Shown in pieces: positions 35,134-44,571 of a stretch of 64,000 nt of DNA. Origin of the DNA: Parasulfitobacter algicola (GTDB lineage Bacteria; Pseudomonadota; Alphaproteobacteria; Rhodobacterales; Rhodobacteraceae); NCBI RefSeq assembly GCF_013315265.1, contig NZ_JABUFE010000002.1, forward strand, positions 186,001-250,000, in the 5' to 3' direction. The notes beneath the pieces are model-generated. The model searched no databases. It was given only the letters and a program-made list of their open reading frames with translations, and had not been told where the DNA came from. The position numbers were made by a program, and so were the translations under genes. How positions within the stretch are numbered: the stretch's first letter is position 1; each line of letters starts with the position of its first letter.

Positions 35134-35973
35134 ATGAAAGATAATTCAACTCAGAATGGCTTGGCGTTCATGAAAATGCATGGGCTAGGGAACGATTTTG
35201 TGGTCATTGATGCGCGTGAAAACGCTGTAGATGTCAGCGCAGGGTTGGCGCGTGCCTTGGCAGATCGCCATTGTGGGGTTGGGTTTGATCAGTTGGCTGT
35301 CATTCAGACTTCGGATCAAGCAGATGTTGCGTTAACATTTTTTAATGCGGATGGGTCGCATTCTGCGGCTTGCGGAAATGCAACGCGCTGTATTGCGCGG
35401 TATGAAATGAATCGGTCAGCCAAGGCGGAAATGCGCCTGAAGACTGAACACGGTGTCCTGTTGGCCCAAGATGCAGGCAACGGGCTGACGCGTGTCAATA
35501 TGGGGCATCCTCAGCTGGATTGGCAGGATATTCCACTTTTGGAACAGATGGATACGCTGAAATTACCGATTGAGGGCGATCCGGTCGCCACAGGCATGGG
35601 CAATCCGCATTGTACATTTTTTGTCGATGATATCGATGCGGTTAAGCTTGAGACATTTGGACCCCATCACGAATATCACTCGCTTTATCCCCAGCGCACA
35701 AATGTCCAGATCGCCCAGATCATTGGCGCCGACCATTTACGGATGCGGGTCTGGGAACGCGGAACGGGTATAACGTTGGCTTCTGGGTCGTCATCCTGTG
35801 CGGTGGCTGTGGCTGCGGCACGGCGCGGTCTGACAGGGCGGCGCGTCACCATTGATCTGGACGGCGGGCGCATTGATGTTGAATGGCGTGATGATGGCGT
35901 TTGGATGACAGGGCCGACCATGCATGTTTTTAATGGCCGCCTGTCTGCCGAATTTCTGGCGACACTGCAATGA
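35134..35973 (+). CDS. dapF: Diaminopimelate epimerase
   Basis: A 279-residue cofactor-independent epimerase converting LL- to meso-diaminopimelate for lysine and peptidoglycan. The N-terminal motif is KMHGLGNDF. The two catalytic cysteines are in SHSAACGNATRC and GSSSCAVAVAA. The ATG at 35134 gives the normal length, while a TTG at 35113 or the internal ATG at 35170 are less likely. Its stop overlaps mtaB by 4 bp, so the two are co-translated. Confidence 0.95.
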   Translation: MKDNSTQNGLAFMKMHGLGNDFVVIDARENAVDVSAGLARALADRHCGVGFDQLAVIQTSDQADVALTFFNADGSHSAACGNATRCIARYEMNRSAKAEMRLKTEHGVLLAQDAGNGLTRVNMGHPQLDWQDIPLLEQMDTLKLPIEGDPVATGMGNPHCTFFVDDIDAVKLETFGPHHEYHSLYPQRTNVQIAQIIGADHLRMRVWERGTGITLASGSSSCAVAVAAARRGLTGRRVTIDLDGGRIDVEWRDDGVWMTGPTMHVFNGRLSAEFLATLQ

Positions 35974-37226
35974 CAAAGCCCCCTGTCTTTTCTAATCACG
36001 GCTGTCGTCTGAACGCCTATGAGACCGAAGCAATGAAGGAACTGGCTGACCAAGCCGGACTTGGCAACGCGGTCGTGGTCAACACCTGTGCTGTGACGGC
36101 CGAGGCTGTGCGCAAGGCCCGCCAGGATATTCGCAAGCTGCGCCGTACACACCCGAATGCACGTCTGATTGTAACGGGCTGTGCTGCACAAACCGAACCA
36201 GACAGCTTTGCTGCGATGGATGAAGTGGACGCTGTGATCGGCAACACCGAAAAGATGCAGGCTGACACGTGGGCAGGTTTGGCCGCTGACTTCATTGGGC
36301 AGACTGAGACCGTTCAGGTCGATGACATCATGTCAGTCACAGAAACGGCGGGACATTTAATTGATGGCTTTGGCACCCGGTCTCGTGCTTATGTTCAGGT
36401 GCAAAACGGCTGTGACCACCGCTGTACGTTTTGCATTATTCCTTATGGTCGCGGAAATTCGCGGTCTGTTCCGGCGGGTGTTGTGGTGGACCAGATTAAG
36501 CGGCTTGTGGATCGCGGCTATAACGAGGTGGTGCTGACCGGTGTCGATCTGACAAGCTGGGGCGCGGATCTGCCAATGCAGCCAAAGCTGGGCGATCTGG
36601 TTATGCGCATTCTGAAATTGGTGCCCGATCTGAAACGCCTGCGGATCAGTTCGATCGACTCGATTGAAGTCGATGATGCGCTGTTAGAGGCCATTGCAAC
36701 CGAAGCCCGCCTTATGCCGCATCTGCATCTGTCGCTTCAGGCGGGCGACGATATGATCCTGAAGCGCATGAAGCGGCGCCATTTGCGTGATGATGCGATT
36801 GCCTTTTGCGAAACCGCGCGATCTTTACGCCCCGATATGACGTTTGGCGCGGATATTATTGCCGGGTTTCCGACCGAAACAGAACCGATGTTTGAAAATT
36901 CCCTGAGATTGATAGAGGATTGTGATCTGACCTGGCTACATGTGTTTCCGTATTCCGTTCGGCACGGGACGCCGGCTGCCAAGATGCCACAAGTGGGCGG
37001 TTCTGCCATCAAAGACCGCGCGGCCCGCTTGCGCACGGCAGGCAAACGGCAGGTCGAAAAACACCTGAGTCGGCAAGTTGGTTTGAAACACGACGTCCTG
37101 ATGGAAAATCCACGAATGGGACGAACACGACATTTTGCTGAAGTGTGCTTTAAGACCGATCAGCCCCAAGGGCAGATCGTATCAGCACAGATTGCAGATC
37201 GGTCGCAAACACAGTTACTGGCATGA
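35970..37226 (+). CDS. mtaB: tRNA t6A37 methylthiotransferase MtaB
   Basis: A 418-residue radical-SAM enzyme that adds a methylthio group to t6A37 in tRNAs reading ANN codons. The N-terminal UPF0004 domain supplies three cysteines (NHGCRLNAYE, NTCAVTAE, VTGCAAQ). The radical-SAM cluster is CDHRCTFC near residue 149. The C-terminal TRAM domain is short or absent. It overlaps dapF by 4 bp. Confidence 0.93.
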   Translation: MTKPPVFSNHGCRLNAYETEAMKELADQAGLGNAVVVNTCAVTAEAVRKARQDIRKLRRTHPNARLIVTGCAAQTEPDSFAAMDEVDAVIGNTEKMQADTWAGLAADFIGQTETVQVDDIMSVTETAGHLIDGFGTRSRAYVQVQNGCDHRCTFCIIPYGRGNSRSVPAGVVVDQIKRLVDRGYNEVVLTGVDLTSWGADLPMQPKLGDLVMRILKLVPDLKRLRISSIDSIEVDDALLEAIATEARLMPHLHLSLQAGDDMILKRMKRRHLRDDAIAFCETARSLRPDMTFGADIIAGFPTETEPMFENSLRLIEDCDLTWLHVFPYSVRHGTPAAKMPQVGGSAIKDRAARLRTAGKRQVEKHLSRQVGLKHDVLMENPRMGRTRHFAEVCFKTDQPQGQIVSAQIADRSQTQLLA

Positions 37227-37238
37227 ATGTCACGAACT

Positions 37239-37266
37239 GCTCATCAGTCCTAACGGCCTTCTTCGC
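37239..37266 (+). repeat. Truncated copy of the 60-bp cloverleaf repeat
   Basis: Starts GCTCATCAG and includes a shortened first hairpin and the half-palindrome CCTTCTTCGC, then loses similarity. It lies between mtaB and the GST gene. Confidence 0.6.
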
Positions 37267-37281
37267 TGACCCGCGCGCACG

Positions 37282-37938
37282 ATGACCGCACGCATTTTAT
37301 ATTCATTCCGCCGCTGTCCCTATGCCATGCGCGCGCGTTTGGCCGTTCAGTCCGCTGGCTTTGTATGTGAACTGCGCGAGGTCCTGTTGCGTGACAAAGC
37401 GCTAGAGTTCCTGGAAGCCTCGCCTAGTGGGACTGTGCCTTGTCTTGTTTTACCTGATCAGACAATCGACGAAAGTCTGGACATCATGTTGCATGTTCTG
37501 GGGCAAAACGACCCTGATTATTGGCTGGATATGCCTGATACGTGGCATGATCTGATCGCCATGACTGATGGCCCGTTTAAATTGGCGTTGGACCGATATA
37601 AATACGCCACGCGGCACGACAGCGACCCAATGGCAGAACGTGAAAAAGCATCGGGGTTCCTGCGTGACCTGGACCGAATGTTGGGCGATCAGCCCTTTCT
37701 TTACGGTCAATCCCCGCGCCTTGCCGATATGGCTATTGCGCCGTTCGTGCGCCAGTTCGCCAATACGGATCGATCCTGGTTTGGCGCACAGCCCTGGCCC
37801 CATCTGATCGGCTGGCTTGATCGCTTTGTCACATCGGCAGCATTCGGCGCGATTATGGGCAAATATCCCAAATGGGCTGCAGGCGATGCACCGACGTTCT
37901 TTCCTGCCACCATGGACACAACGCGACCAAGCCCTTAG
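37282..37938 (+). CDS. Glutathione S-transferase family protein
   Basis: A 218-residue protein with an N-terminal thioredoxin-like domain (SFRRCPYAMRARLAVQSAG, with a Cys in the Grx2-like CPYA motif) and a C-terminal helical GST domain from about residue 90. PCLVLPDQTIDESLDIMLH holds the cis-Pro and the glutathione-gamma-Glu-binding ES pair. The substrate is unknown. The ribosome-binding site is weak because a truncated repeat occupies the leader. Confidence 0.85.
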   Translation: MTARILYSFRRCPYAMRARLAVQSAGFVCELREVLLRDKALEFLEASPSGTVPCLVLPDQTIDESLDIMLHVLGQNDPDYWLDMPDTWHDLIAMTDGPFKLALDRYKYATRHDSDPMAEREKASGFLRDLDRMLGDQPFLYGQSPRLADMAIAPFVRQFANTDRSWFGAQPWPHLIGWLDRFVTSAAFGAIMGKYPKWAAGDAPTFFPATMDTTRPSP

Positions 37939-37964
37939 ATATAAGGAAACAGGAGGACGCAGAT

Positions 37965-38252
37965 ATGGCCATACCCCTTGCCCCGATTGCCACAATAGCC
38001 TTGCGCTATGGTGTGATGATGGGTGCTGCCTATGTCGTTGCGCGCAAACTGCCGCGGGCGCCACGCAATCAGAAAAACGAAGATGCGCTGGATACCGTAG
38101 ACGAAGGTGTGCATCTGTCAAAATCCAACGATCAGGCAAATGCAACAGGCCGGTTTCGGCGTATTTACCGCGTCAGTAAACGCGGCGCAGGCGTGGCCGT
38201 TGATACAGCATTCCTGGCGCGGATAAAATTCAAACGGGTTCATCCTTTATGA
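37965..38252 (+). CDS. Hypothetical protein
   Basis: A 95-residue protein with AGGAGG 8 bp before the ATG. Residues 5-25 are hydrophobic and may form one membrane segment. The rest is basic, ending in FLARIKFKRVHPL. Its stop overlaps the next GST gene by 4 bp. I do not recognise it, but alphaproteobacterial genomes often carry such a gene at this place as far as I recall. Confidence 0.75.
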   Translation: MAIPLAPIATIALRYGVMMGAAYVVARKLPRAPRNQKNEDALDTVDEGVHLSKSNDQANATGRFRRIYRVSKRGAGVAVDTAFLARIKFKRVHPL

Positions 38253-38851
38253 AATTGCTATACGCGGGGCCATCCCCCTTTGTACGTAAGGTTCTTGTGC
38301 TACTGCATGAAACGGGGCAGACCGCCGATATTCAGCTGCAACAGGTTGTGGCGTCGCCCCTTGATCCAGACCCCGCTTTGACAGCCATCAATCCAACTGG
38401 GAAAATTCCGGCGCTGATCCGCGATGATGGTCCTGCCATTTACGACAGTCGTGTGATCTGTCGCTATCTGGACGCCCGCGTTCATGCAGGTCTTTACCCT
38501 GAAAGTCGTATCTGGGAAACGCTGACGCTGGAAGCCACCGCCGATGCGATGATGGAGGCCGCCGTTCTGATGGTCTATGAGGCCCGCTTTAAAACAGAAA
38601 AACAGCAATCAAAAGACTGGATCGAAGGACAATGGGCCAAGGTCAATCGCGCCGTTTCCATATTGAACACCCGCTGGACAAGTCATTTGTCCGGCCCCCT
38701 AGATGTAGCCCATATTGCGGTGGGGTGCGCCCTTGGGTATCTGGACTTCCGCCACGATGATCGCGGCTGGCGGCATGGTAATGATGCCCTGAAAGACTGG
38801 TATCAGACCTTTTCACAGCGCGACAGTATGATGAAAACAACGCCAAAATAA
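38249..38851 (+). CDS. Glutathione S-transferase family protein, YibF-like
   Basis: A 200-residue GST. The N-terminal thioredoxin-like domain has SPFVRKVLVLLHETG with a Ser at the usual catalytic position. NPTGKIPALIRDDG and IYDSRVICRYLD form the glutathione site, and the helical domain follows from about residue 85. It overlaps the preceding small gene by 4 bp. Confidence 0.87.
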   Translation: MKLLYAGPSPFVRKVLVLLHETGQTADIQLQQVVASPLDPDPALTAINPTGKIPALIRDDGPAIYDSRVICRYLDARVHAGLYPESRIWETLTLEATADAMMEAAVLMVYEARFKTEKQQSKDWIEGQWAKVNRAVSILNTRWTSHLSGPLDVAHIAVGCALGYLDFRHDDRGWRHGNDALKDWYQTFSQRDSMMKTTPK

Positions 38852-39010
38852 AACACCCGTCTGTGCAGGATAATTCGCCAATGCGATATCGGTACATTGA
38901 TATCCTGCACGCATTCTATCGTTTTACACATAAAAAATGATGCTGATATACGTATTGAGCTTGGCAAATGTGCCTTGAACACTCTGCTTTGTTGTATGGG
39001 CTTTGAATAT

Positions 39011-39830
39011 ATGAACCTCGACTTCGAAGCAATTTTCAAGCAATCTCTGACGCCAGTATGATTTTGAACCGAAAGTTCGAATTTGTCGCAGTAAATCCGG
39101 CTTATGAGAAAATGGTTGGTATAACGTCACGCATCTGCTTGGAAAATTCGTTTTCGACGCTTTTCCAGAAACCGAAGATCGCATTAAAAGCATGATATTG
39201 TTTTTGACAAAACTTTTGCCGGGCAAAATGTCACAATTTCTGAAATCCCTTTTAGACTTAACAAAGATGGCGTGATCAAAGAACAATGGGGGGACGGCGC
39301 ATCATAGGCGGATCAAAAGCATAGAAAGATCAGATGATTACTTGTTTCAATGCAGCGAAAGCGTCACAAACAGCATCAAAAATCGAGAATTGCGCAATAC
39401 CCTGATGGTGGAATTACAACACAAAGTTAGCAATCTGTTCGCTGATGTCGGGGATGTCGAACGGCAAACCGCCAGGGCAACAGGGGATATTCCCAGTTTT
39501 CTGTCAGCGCTTGAAAATCGCATTGCATCCTTCGTAAAGGTGAACCGGCATTTGACTGGCGATGTCGACGAAAGTGAACCCATACAATCGATACTTGATC
39601 ATTAACTTTCGATTTTTGCGAAAGATGTATTGGATCGCATACACATCGATGGGCCCGATTATTCGCTTTCGATGCTTCAGGCCCAAGCGATTTCAATGGC
39701 CGTTCATGAGTTGGGAATGAATTCGACAAAGTACGGCGCAATTAGCCGTGCGAACGGAAAGCTGTCGATACTTGGAATATGTTGCCAAACGGCGGGTGCC
39801 TGTTTCAATGGCAGGAAATCGGCATCCCTG
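39011..39830 (+). pseudogene. PAS-HWE sensor histidine kinase, multiply frameshifted
   Basis: Reading successive frames reconstructs a PAS domain and an HWE kinase. The PAS pieces are MNLDFEAIFKQS, then FEFVAVNPAYEKMVG, LLGKFVFDAFPETEDRI, and VTISEIPFRLNKDGVIKEQW, which need at least three frame changes. The kinase core follows in one frame (ELQHKVSNLFADVG with the phospho-His, NRHLTGDVDESE), is broken by TAA at 39603, and continues with DGPDYSLSMLQAQAISMA and VHELGMNSTKYGAISRANG, then WNMLPNGGCLFQWQEIG in a shifted frame. It is dead as a kinase. Confidence 0.85.
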
Positions 39831-40247
39831 GGCAGCCTTGAATACCTGGATATGCAAGAATTGCGCGGCGATGGCGTTCTTGATCTGTCGCCGCTTGCCA
39901 ATCTGAAAAACCTGCGTCATCTGGACATATACGACAATGCCATCACGGATATCTCGGCACTGGCCGCTTTGGATGAACTAGAAACCCTGAACGCATTCGG
40001 AACCGATATCACCGACCTGAGCCCACTTCAAAACATAACGGCATTGAACACCATACACATTCAGGCAACGCCCGTTTCTGATGTGACCCCCTTGGCGCAA
40101 ATAACAAGCCTGACGGCCGTGTATCTGAACGGCACAGATATCAAAGACATCTCGCCTCTGATCGGTCTGCCAAGGCTGAGTTTCCTTGACCCGCCCAGTG
40201 GCCCTGGCATTGTGGGCCATGAAAATATTCAGAACTTTCTGCGATAG
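39831..40247 (+). pseudogene. Leucine-rich-repeat fragment joined to the kinase pseudogene
   Basis: About 135 codons of internalin-like 22-residue repeats: LRHLDIYDNAITDISALAAL, LNAFGTDITDLSPLQNI, IHIQATPVSDVTPLAQI, VYLNGTDIKDISPLIGL. There is no signal peptide or own start. The frame is open from inside the kinase remnant (a TTG at 39630) through to the stop at 40247, so a hybrid polypeptide could be made, but the join looks like decay. Original location was probably extracellular. Confidence 0.6.
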
Positions 40248-40303
40248 CACCGATGCGGTGCCAATAAAGTCCTGTATAATTGATCTGAAACATATCGAGT
40301 GTA

Positions 40304-40729
40304 ATGCATATGACAAAACCTATTTTTAAAGTCATCAGCGGCCCCAGCCCAACAATGGACGGCATCGCCAAGGCAATAACCTGGGGGCTGGCGCCCGTTT
40401 TATCTGCGGGAAGTAAAGCCGCAGATCAGTTACCACATGACAGCGAAGGTCTGTTGCAAATCCTGCACTTTCGCAATCAGACTGCAAAGTCTGCGCACCA
40501 AAGAAGTGGCTGGATTGGCGGAAGACTGTTCAATAAATTTTCCGGTGAAGACGCCAATTATATTCCAATATCAGGAATGCATCTGCGCCAAACACTGACC
40601 GTTGTCGGAATCGAACCGCCGGATTTTGTTATATCATCTGGCCAATATCAACTTCGCACAGATATCTCACAGGATGCAGTTGCAATTCTGTCTAAGGTAC
40701 TCAACATATCGATGCCAGCACAGCCATAG
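40304..40729 (+). CDS. Hypothetical protein
   Basis: A 141-residue protein (139 if the second ATG at 40310 is used) without a signal peptide or membrane segment. No motif is recognisable and the ribosome-binding site is poor. It lies between the LRR remnant and the convergent outer-membrane-protein gene, and may itself be a remnant. Confidence 0.4.
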   Translation: MHMTKPIFKVISGPSPTMDGIAKAITWGLAPVLSAGSKAADQLPHDSEGLLQILHFRNQTAKSAHQRSGWIGGRLFNKFSGEDANYIPISGMHLRQTLTVVGIEPPDFVISSGQYQLRTDISQDAVAILSKVLNISMPAQP

Positions 40730-40751
40730 GAAATTGGCAAATGATGCTTGC

Positions 40752-41396
40752 TTAGAAATTAAAGCTTAGACCCAGATTAAGCGCGTTGGTGACAATATCA
40801 GTCTGCAAATCACCCCCGCCATCAAGATCGACGGTGTTTGACGAAAAGCTGCCTTTGTATTCGCCAAATACAGACCACGTATCAGTGATCTCATAATTGA
40901 CGCCCGCCATTGCAACAACCGCAGGCCCGGTGATCTGATATCCGAATGTGTCATTGGACCCGACCTGAATATCCACATGTGGAATAGCCAGGCCAACCCC
41001 TGCCCCAACATAAGGCGTCCAGCGGCTGTCGTCCTGTTGCCAGCGGCGAAAACCGTTAATTGTTACCAGATTAAGACCATCGGTAAATTCAAGATCGGTA
41101 AATCCGCTGTCGCGCAAAGTGTCATCATCGGCATAAACCTTGGCATGGTTCATTTCGACGCCATAGCCCCATTTTTCGTTTTGCCACCACGTCAGTCGCA
41201 ATCCGTAATAAGGTGGCGCATCACCTGAACGACCTTCCCATTCGACGCCAAAGTCGAATGGCACACCGTTATTATTGCCTTCAACACTGCTGTGCGGGGC
41301 TGTTTGAACACCGGTATATACGCTTATCTCTAATTCGGCCAAAGCCGGGCTTGCCGCCAAAAACATAAGCGCTGCCAAGGGCATACGAAAAGACAT
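40752..41396 (-). CDS. Outer-membrane beta-barrel protein
   Basis: A 214-residue protein. The signal peptide MSFRMPLAALMFLAASPALA is followed by alternating strands with aromatic girdles, GVGLAIPHVDIQV in the middle and the terminal LGLSFNF ending in Phe, the usual outer-membrane insertion signal. It resembles the eight-stranded porin-like or lipid-A-modifying barrels annotated in roseobacters. The function is not inferable. Confidence 0.8.
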   Translation of the reverse strand: MSFRMPLAALMFLAASPALAELEISVYTGVQTAPHSSVEGNNNGVPFDFGVEWEGRSGDAPPYYGLRLTWWQNEKWGYGVEMNHAKVYADDDTLRDSGFTDLEFTDGLNLVTINGFRRWQQDDSRWTPYVGAGVGLAIPHVDIQVGSNDTFGYQITGPAVVAMAGVNYEITDTWSVFGEYKGSFSSNTVDLDGGGDLQTDIVTNALNLGLSFNF

Positions 41397-41650
41397 CTAT
41401 AAAACCTGTGAAACTGCGATAGGATATTTTTACTGTTAACCTTTACGTAGGGATACGACCCAAAATCGTAAAGAGGGGGCCGTTCAACTATCTGCGACAA
41501 ACTTGTCAAATTCGCGATATGCGCGAATGTCTGCTGGACGCGGGGCACGTTGGGGGCTAAATACCCGCAAAAGGCCATTTTCAAATGGTGAGTAGCCTGT
41601 GTGGACATCAAACATGGTTCGCACGCAAAATCCGAGAGGAGATGTCACTC

Positions 41651-42229
41651 GTGTCTCATGCAGACGATCATGAAAGCACCCGCCGCGATTTTATCTATTA
41701 CGCGGCCGCAGGTGGCGGCGCAGTTTTGACCACAGTGGCCGTTTGGCCATTGGTTAACCAGATGAACCCAAGCGCCGACGTTCTGGCTTTGGCCTCAATT
41801 CGTGTTGATGTCAGTGGCATTGCGCCGGGTACACAGCTGACACAGTTGTGGCAGGGCAAGCCTGTTTTCATCCGCAGACGTACATCTGCCGAAATCGAAG
41901 AAGCACGTGCGACCGATGTCAGCACACTGCCCGATCAGGTTGCCCGTAATGCGAATACCGGCGAAGACGTCATTGCAACCGATGAAAACCGTTCCATCGG
42001 GGAAGATGGCGAATGGCTGGTCATGATGGGTGTCTGCACCCATTTTGGCTGTGTGCCACTGGGTGACGCTGGTAACTTTGGCGGCTGGTTTTGCCCCTGC
42101 CATGGATCGCACTATGATATTTCCGGACGTATTCGCCAAGGCCCGGCACCAGAAAATATGCATGTTCCGGTGGCAAAATTCGTGGATGAAACGACCATCC
42201 TAATCGGTGAAGAAGAAGAGGAGGCCTAG
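41651..42229 (+). CDS. petA: Ubiquinol-cytochrome c reductase Rieske iron-sulfur subunit, GTG start
   Basis: Rieske protein of the bc1 complex, which takes an electron from ubiquinol and passes it to cytochrome c1. Box 1 is CTHFGC and box 2 is CPCHGSHYD, giving the two Cys and two His ligands of the [2Fe-2S] cluster. The N-terminal [16 protein letters not shown] is a Tat-type signal-anchor. AGAGGAG at 41635-41641 is too close to the ATG at 41642 but well spaced for the GTG at 41651, which gives the usual short N-terminus. It is first gene of petABC. Confidence 0.95.
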   Translation: MSHADDHESTRRDFIYYAAAGGGAVLTTVAVWPLVNQMNPSADVLALASIRVDVSGIAPGTQLTQLWQGKPVFIRRRTSAEIEEARATDVSTLPDQVARNANTGEDVIATDENRSIGEDGEWLVMMGVCTHFGCVPLGDAGNFGGWFCPCHGSHYDISGRIRQGPAPENMHVPVAKFVDETTILIGEEEEEA

Positions 42230-42232
42230 ACA

Positions 42233-43579
42233 ATGGCTGGAATCCCACACGATCACTACGAACCCACGTCAGCCAAGGAAAAATGGCTGCATCAGCGTCT
42301 GCCTATCGTTGGTTTGATGTATGACACGCTGATGATCCCCACACCCAAGAACCTGAACTGGATGTGGATCTGGGGCATCGTTCTGACCTTCACGCTTGTG
42401 CTGCAAATTGCCACCGGTATCGTTCTGGTTATGCATTATGTACCGCATGTAGACATGGCCTTTGCCAGTGTTGAACACATCATGCGCAACGTAAACGGCG
42501 GTCACATGATCCGCTATGTGCACATGAATGGCGCATCCCTGTTCTTTGCAGCCGTCTATGCGCATATTTTCCGCGGTCTTTACTATGGCTCATACAAAGC
42601 CCCACGCGAAGTGACGTGGATCATCGGTATGCTAATCTATCTTCTGATGATGGGTACGGCCTTTATGGGTTATGTACTGCCTTGGGGTCAGATGTCATTT
42701 CACGGCACCGCGGTGATCACCGGCCTGTTCGGCGCGATCCCGGTTATCGGCGAATCGATCCAGACCTGGTTGCTGGGTGCCTCTGCCGTTGGACAGCCTG
42801 CGCTGAACCGCTTCTTTTCGCTGCATTATTTGTTGCCCTTCATCATTGCAGGTCTTGTGATCCTGCATATCTGGGCCTTTCACACGACTGGTAACAACAA
42901 CCCGACCGGTGTCGAAGTGCGCCGCACATCCAAAGAAGAAGCCGAACGCGATACTTTGCCCTTCTGGCCCTATTTCGTGATCAAAGATCTGTTCGCGTTG
43001 ACGATCATTTTGCTGATCTTCTTTGCAATCGTGGGCTTTATGCCAAACTATCTGGGCCACCCCGATAACTATATCGAGGCAAACCCATTGGCGACCCCTG
43101 CACACATCGTGCCCGAATGGTACTTCCTGCCGTTCTACGCGATCCTGCGTGCGTTCGATGGGGATGTCTGGCTGGTGATCATCGTAGACTTCATCACATT
43201 TGGTTTCGTTGACGCGAAATTCTTTGGGGTATTGGCCATGTTTGGCGCGATTGCGGTGATGGCACTGGCCCCGTGGCTGGACACGTCATCTGTCAGATCA
43301 GGCCGATATCGCCCCATGTTCAAATGGTGGTTTGCAATACTGGTGGTGGACTTCTTTGTCCTGATGTGGGCGGGCGCCATGCCAGCCGAAGGCATCTATC
43401 CCACCATCGCCTTGATCGGATCATCCTATTGGTTCGCCTACTTCCTGATTATCTTGCCACTGCTTGGCATCATCGAAAAGCCGACGAAACCGCCGGCAAC
43501 CATCGAAGATGACTTCAAGGCAATGTATAAAAAAGATCGCAGCGCATCGGGTACGCCCGCTGTGTCGCCCGCAGAATAA
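42233..43579 (+). CDS. petB: Cytochrome b
   Basis: A 448-residue core of the bc1 complex with eight membrane helices. Heme ligands lie in the second and fourth helices (HMNGASLFF and [17 protein letters not shown] regions). The Qo-site motif [10 protein letters not shown] is present. It starts 3 bp after petA. Confidence 0.97.
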   Translation: MAGIPHDHYEPTSAKEKWLHQRLPIVGLMYDTLMIPTPKNLNWMWIWGIVLTFTLVLQIATGIVLVMHYVPHVDMAFASVEHIMRNVNGGHMIRYVHMNGASLFFAAVYAHIFRGLYYGSYKAPREVTWIIGMLIYLLMMGTAFMGYVLPWGQMSFHGTAVITGLFGAIPVIGESIQTWLLGASAVGQPALNRFFSLHYLLPFIIAGLVILHIWAFHTTGNNNPTGVEVRRTSKEEAERDTLPFWPYFVIKDLFALTIILLIFFAIVGFMPNYLGHPDNYIEANPLATPAHIVPEWYFLPFYAILRAFDGDVWLVIIVDFITFGFVDAKFFGVLAMFGAIAVMALAPWLDTSSVRSGRYRPMFKWWFAILVVDFFVLMWAGAMPAEGIYPTIALIGSSYWFAYFLIILPLLGIIEKPTKPPATIEDDFKAMYKKDRSASGTPAVSPAE

Positions 43580-43594
43580 AAGGGATAAAGGTTA

Positions 43595-44446
43595 ATGCTA
43601 AAAAAACTATCACTCTCTGCGGCCTTGACCCTTGGCTTGTCGGCAACAGCGGCGTTGGCCGCTGGCGGCGCTGGCCACGTCGAGGATTATGACTTTTCCT
43701 TCGAAGGCCCATTCGGAACATTTGACCAAAACCAGCTGCAACGCGGATTGAAGGTTTACACCGAGGTCTGCGCAGCATGCCACGGTCTGAAGTTTGTTCC
43801 AATTCGGACCCTTGGGGATGCAGGTGGGCCTGACCTGCCTGCAGATCAGGTGCGCGAATATGCCAAGCTGTACGAAGTCTATGACGAAGAGCTGGAAGAT
43901 TTTCGCGAAGCCAAACCAGTTGATCATTTTCCAGAGTCAGCTTTGGAAAATGCGCCAGACCTTAGCCTGATGGCAAAAGCCCGCGCTGGCTTTCATGGCC
44001 CTTATGGCCTTGGCATCAACCAGCTGATGAAGGGCATGGGCGGACCGGAATATATCGCGTCACTCATGACCGGTTATGTTGATCCCCCGGCCTGTGCGCC
44101 TGATGACTTCGATGGATATTACAACCGTGCCTTCACGGCAGGTGGTATTCCGGCGGAATGCAAAGACGAAAACGGGTATTCCAAAATCGAAGGCAGCTGG
44201 ATTGGTATGGCGCCGCCGCTTGATGATGGATATGTCGAATTTGACGATGGTCATGAAAACGATCTGGAAAATCTGTCTAAGGATGTTTCCGCATTTTTGA
44301 TGTGGACAGCAGAACCCAAGATGATGGCCCGTAAACAGGCTGGTCTGACGGGCGTGTTGTTTCTGACTGTTCTGGCCGTTCTGCTTTATCTGGCCAACAA
44401 ACGTCTGTGGGCACCGATTAAACAGCGCGCCAAAGACGAAGAATAA
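43595..44446 (+). CDS. petC: Cytochrome c1
   Basis: A 283-residue c-type cytochrome. The cleavable signal is [20 protein letters not shown]. The heme site CAACHGLKF lies near residue 57, the axial Met is probably in the WIGMAPPL region, and the C-terminal membrane anchor covers about 252-270. It is the last gene of petABC, 15 bp after petB. Confidence 0.96.
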   Translation: MLKKLSLSAALTLGLSATAALAAGGAGHVEDYDFSFEGPFGTFDQNQLQRGLKVYTEVCAACHGLKFVPIRTLGDAGGPDLPADQVREYAKLYEVYDEELEDFREAKPVDHFPESALENAPDLSLMAKARAGFHGPYGLGINQLMKGMGGPEYIASLMTGYVDPPACAPDDFDGYYNRAFTAGGIPAECKDENGYSKIEGSWIGMAPPLDDGYVEFDDGHENDLENLSKDVSAFLMWTAEPKMMARKQAGLTGVLFLTVLAVLLYLANKRLWAPIKQRAKDEE

Positions 44447-44461
44447 AATTGATAAACTGAA

Positions 44462-44487
44462 AAAGCCGCCCAGTGGGCGGCTTTTTT
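44462..44487 (+). terminator. Rho-independent terminator of petABC
   Basis: AAAGCCGCCCA/TGGGCGGCTTT inverted repeat with a T6 run, 16 bases after the petC stop. Confidence 0.93.
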
Positions 44488-44500
44488 GTTTAATCGTGTC

Positions 44501-44560
44501 GCTTAATCAAACCCTGTACGGGTTTTCTTCGCGAAGAAGGCCGGTAAGGGCCTGTTAAGC
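44501..44560 (-). repeat. 60-bp cloverleaf repeat, full copy 2 (inverted)
   Basis: Same layout as 29970-30029 on the opposite strand. The outer stem is GCTTAA/TTAAGC, where the fourth pair is T-A instead of C-G. The middle palindrome TTCTTCGCGAAGAA is identical, and the third hairpin keeps AACCC/GGGTT but changes its loop. It lies between convergent petC and uvrA. Confidence 0.85.
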
Positions 44561-44571
44561 GCGTTGAAAAA

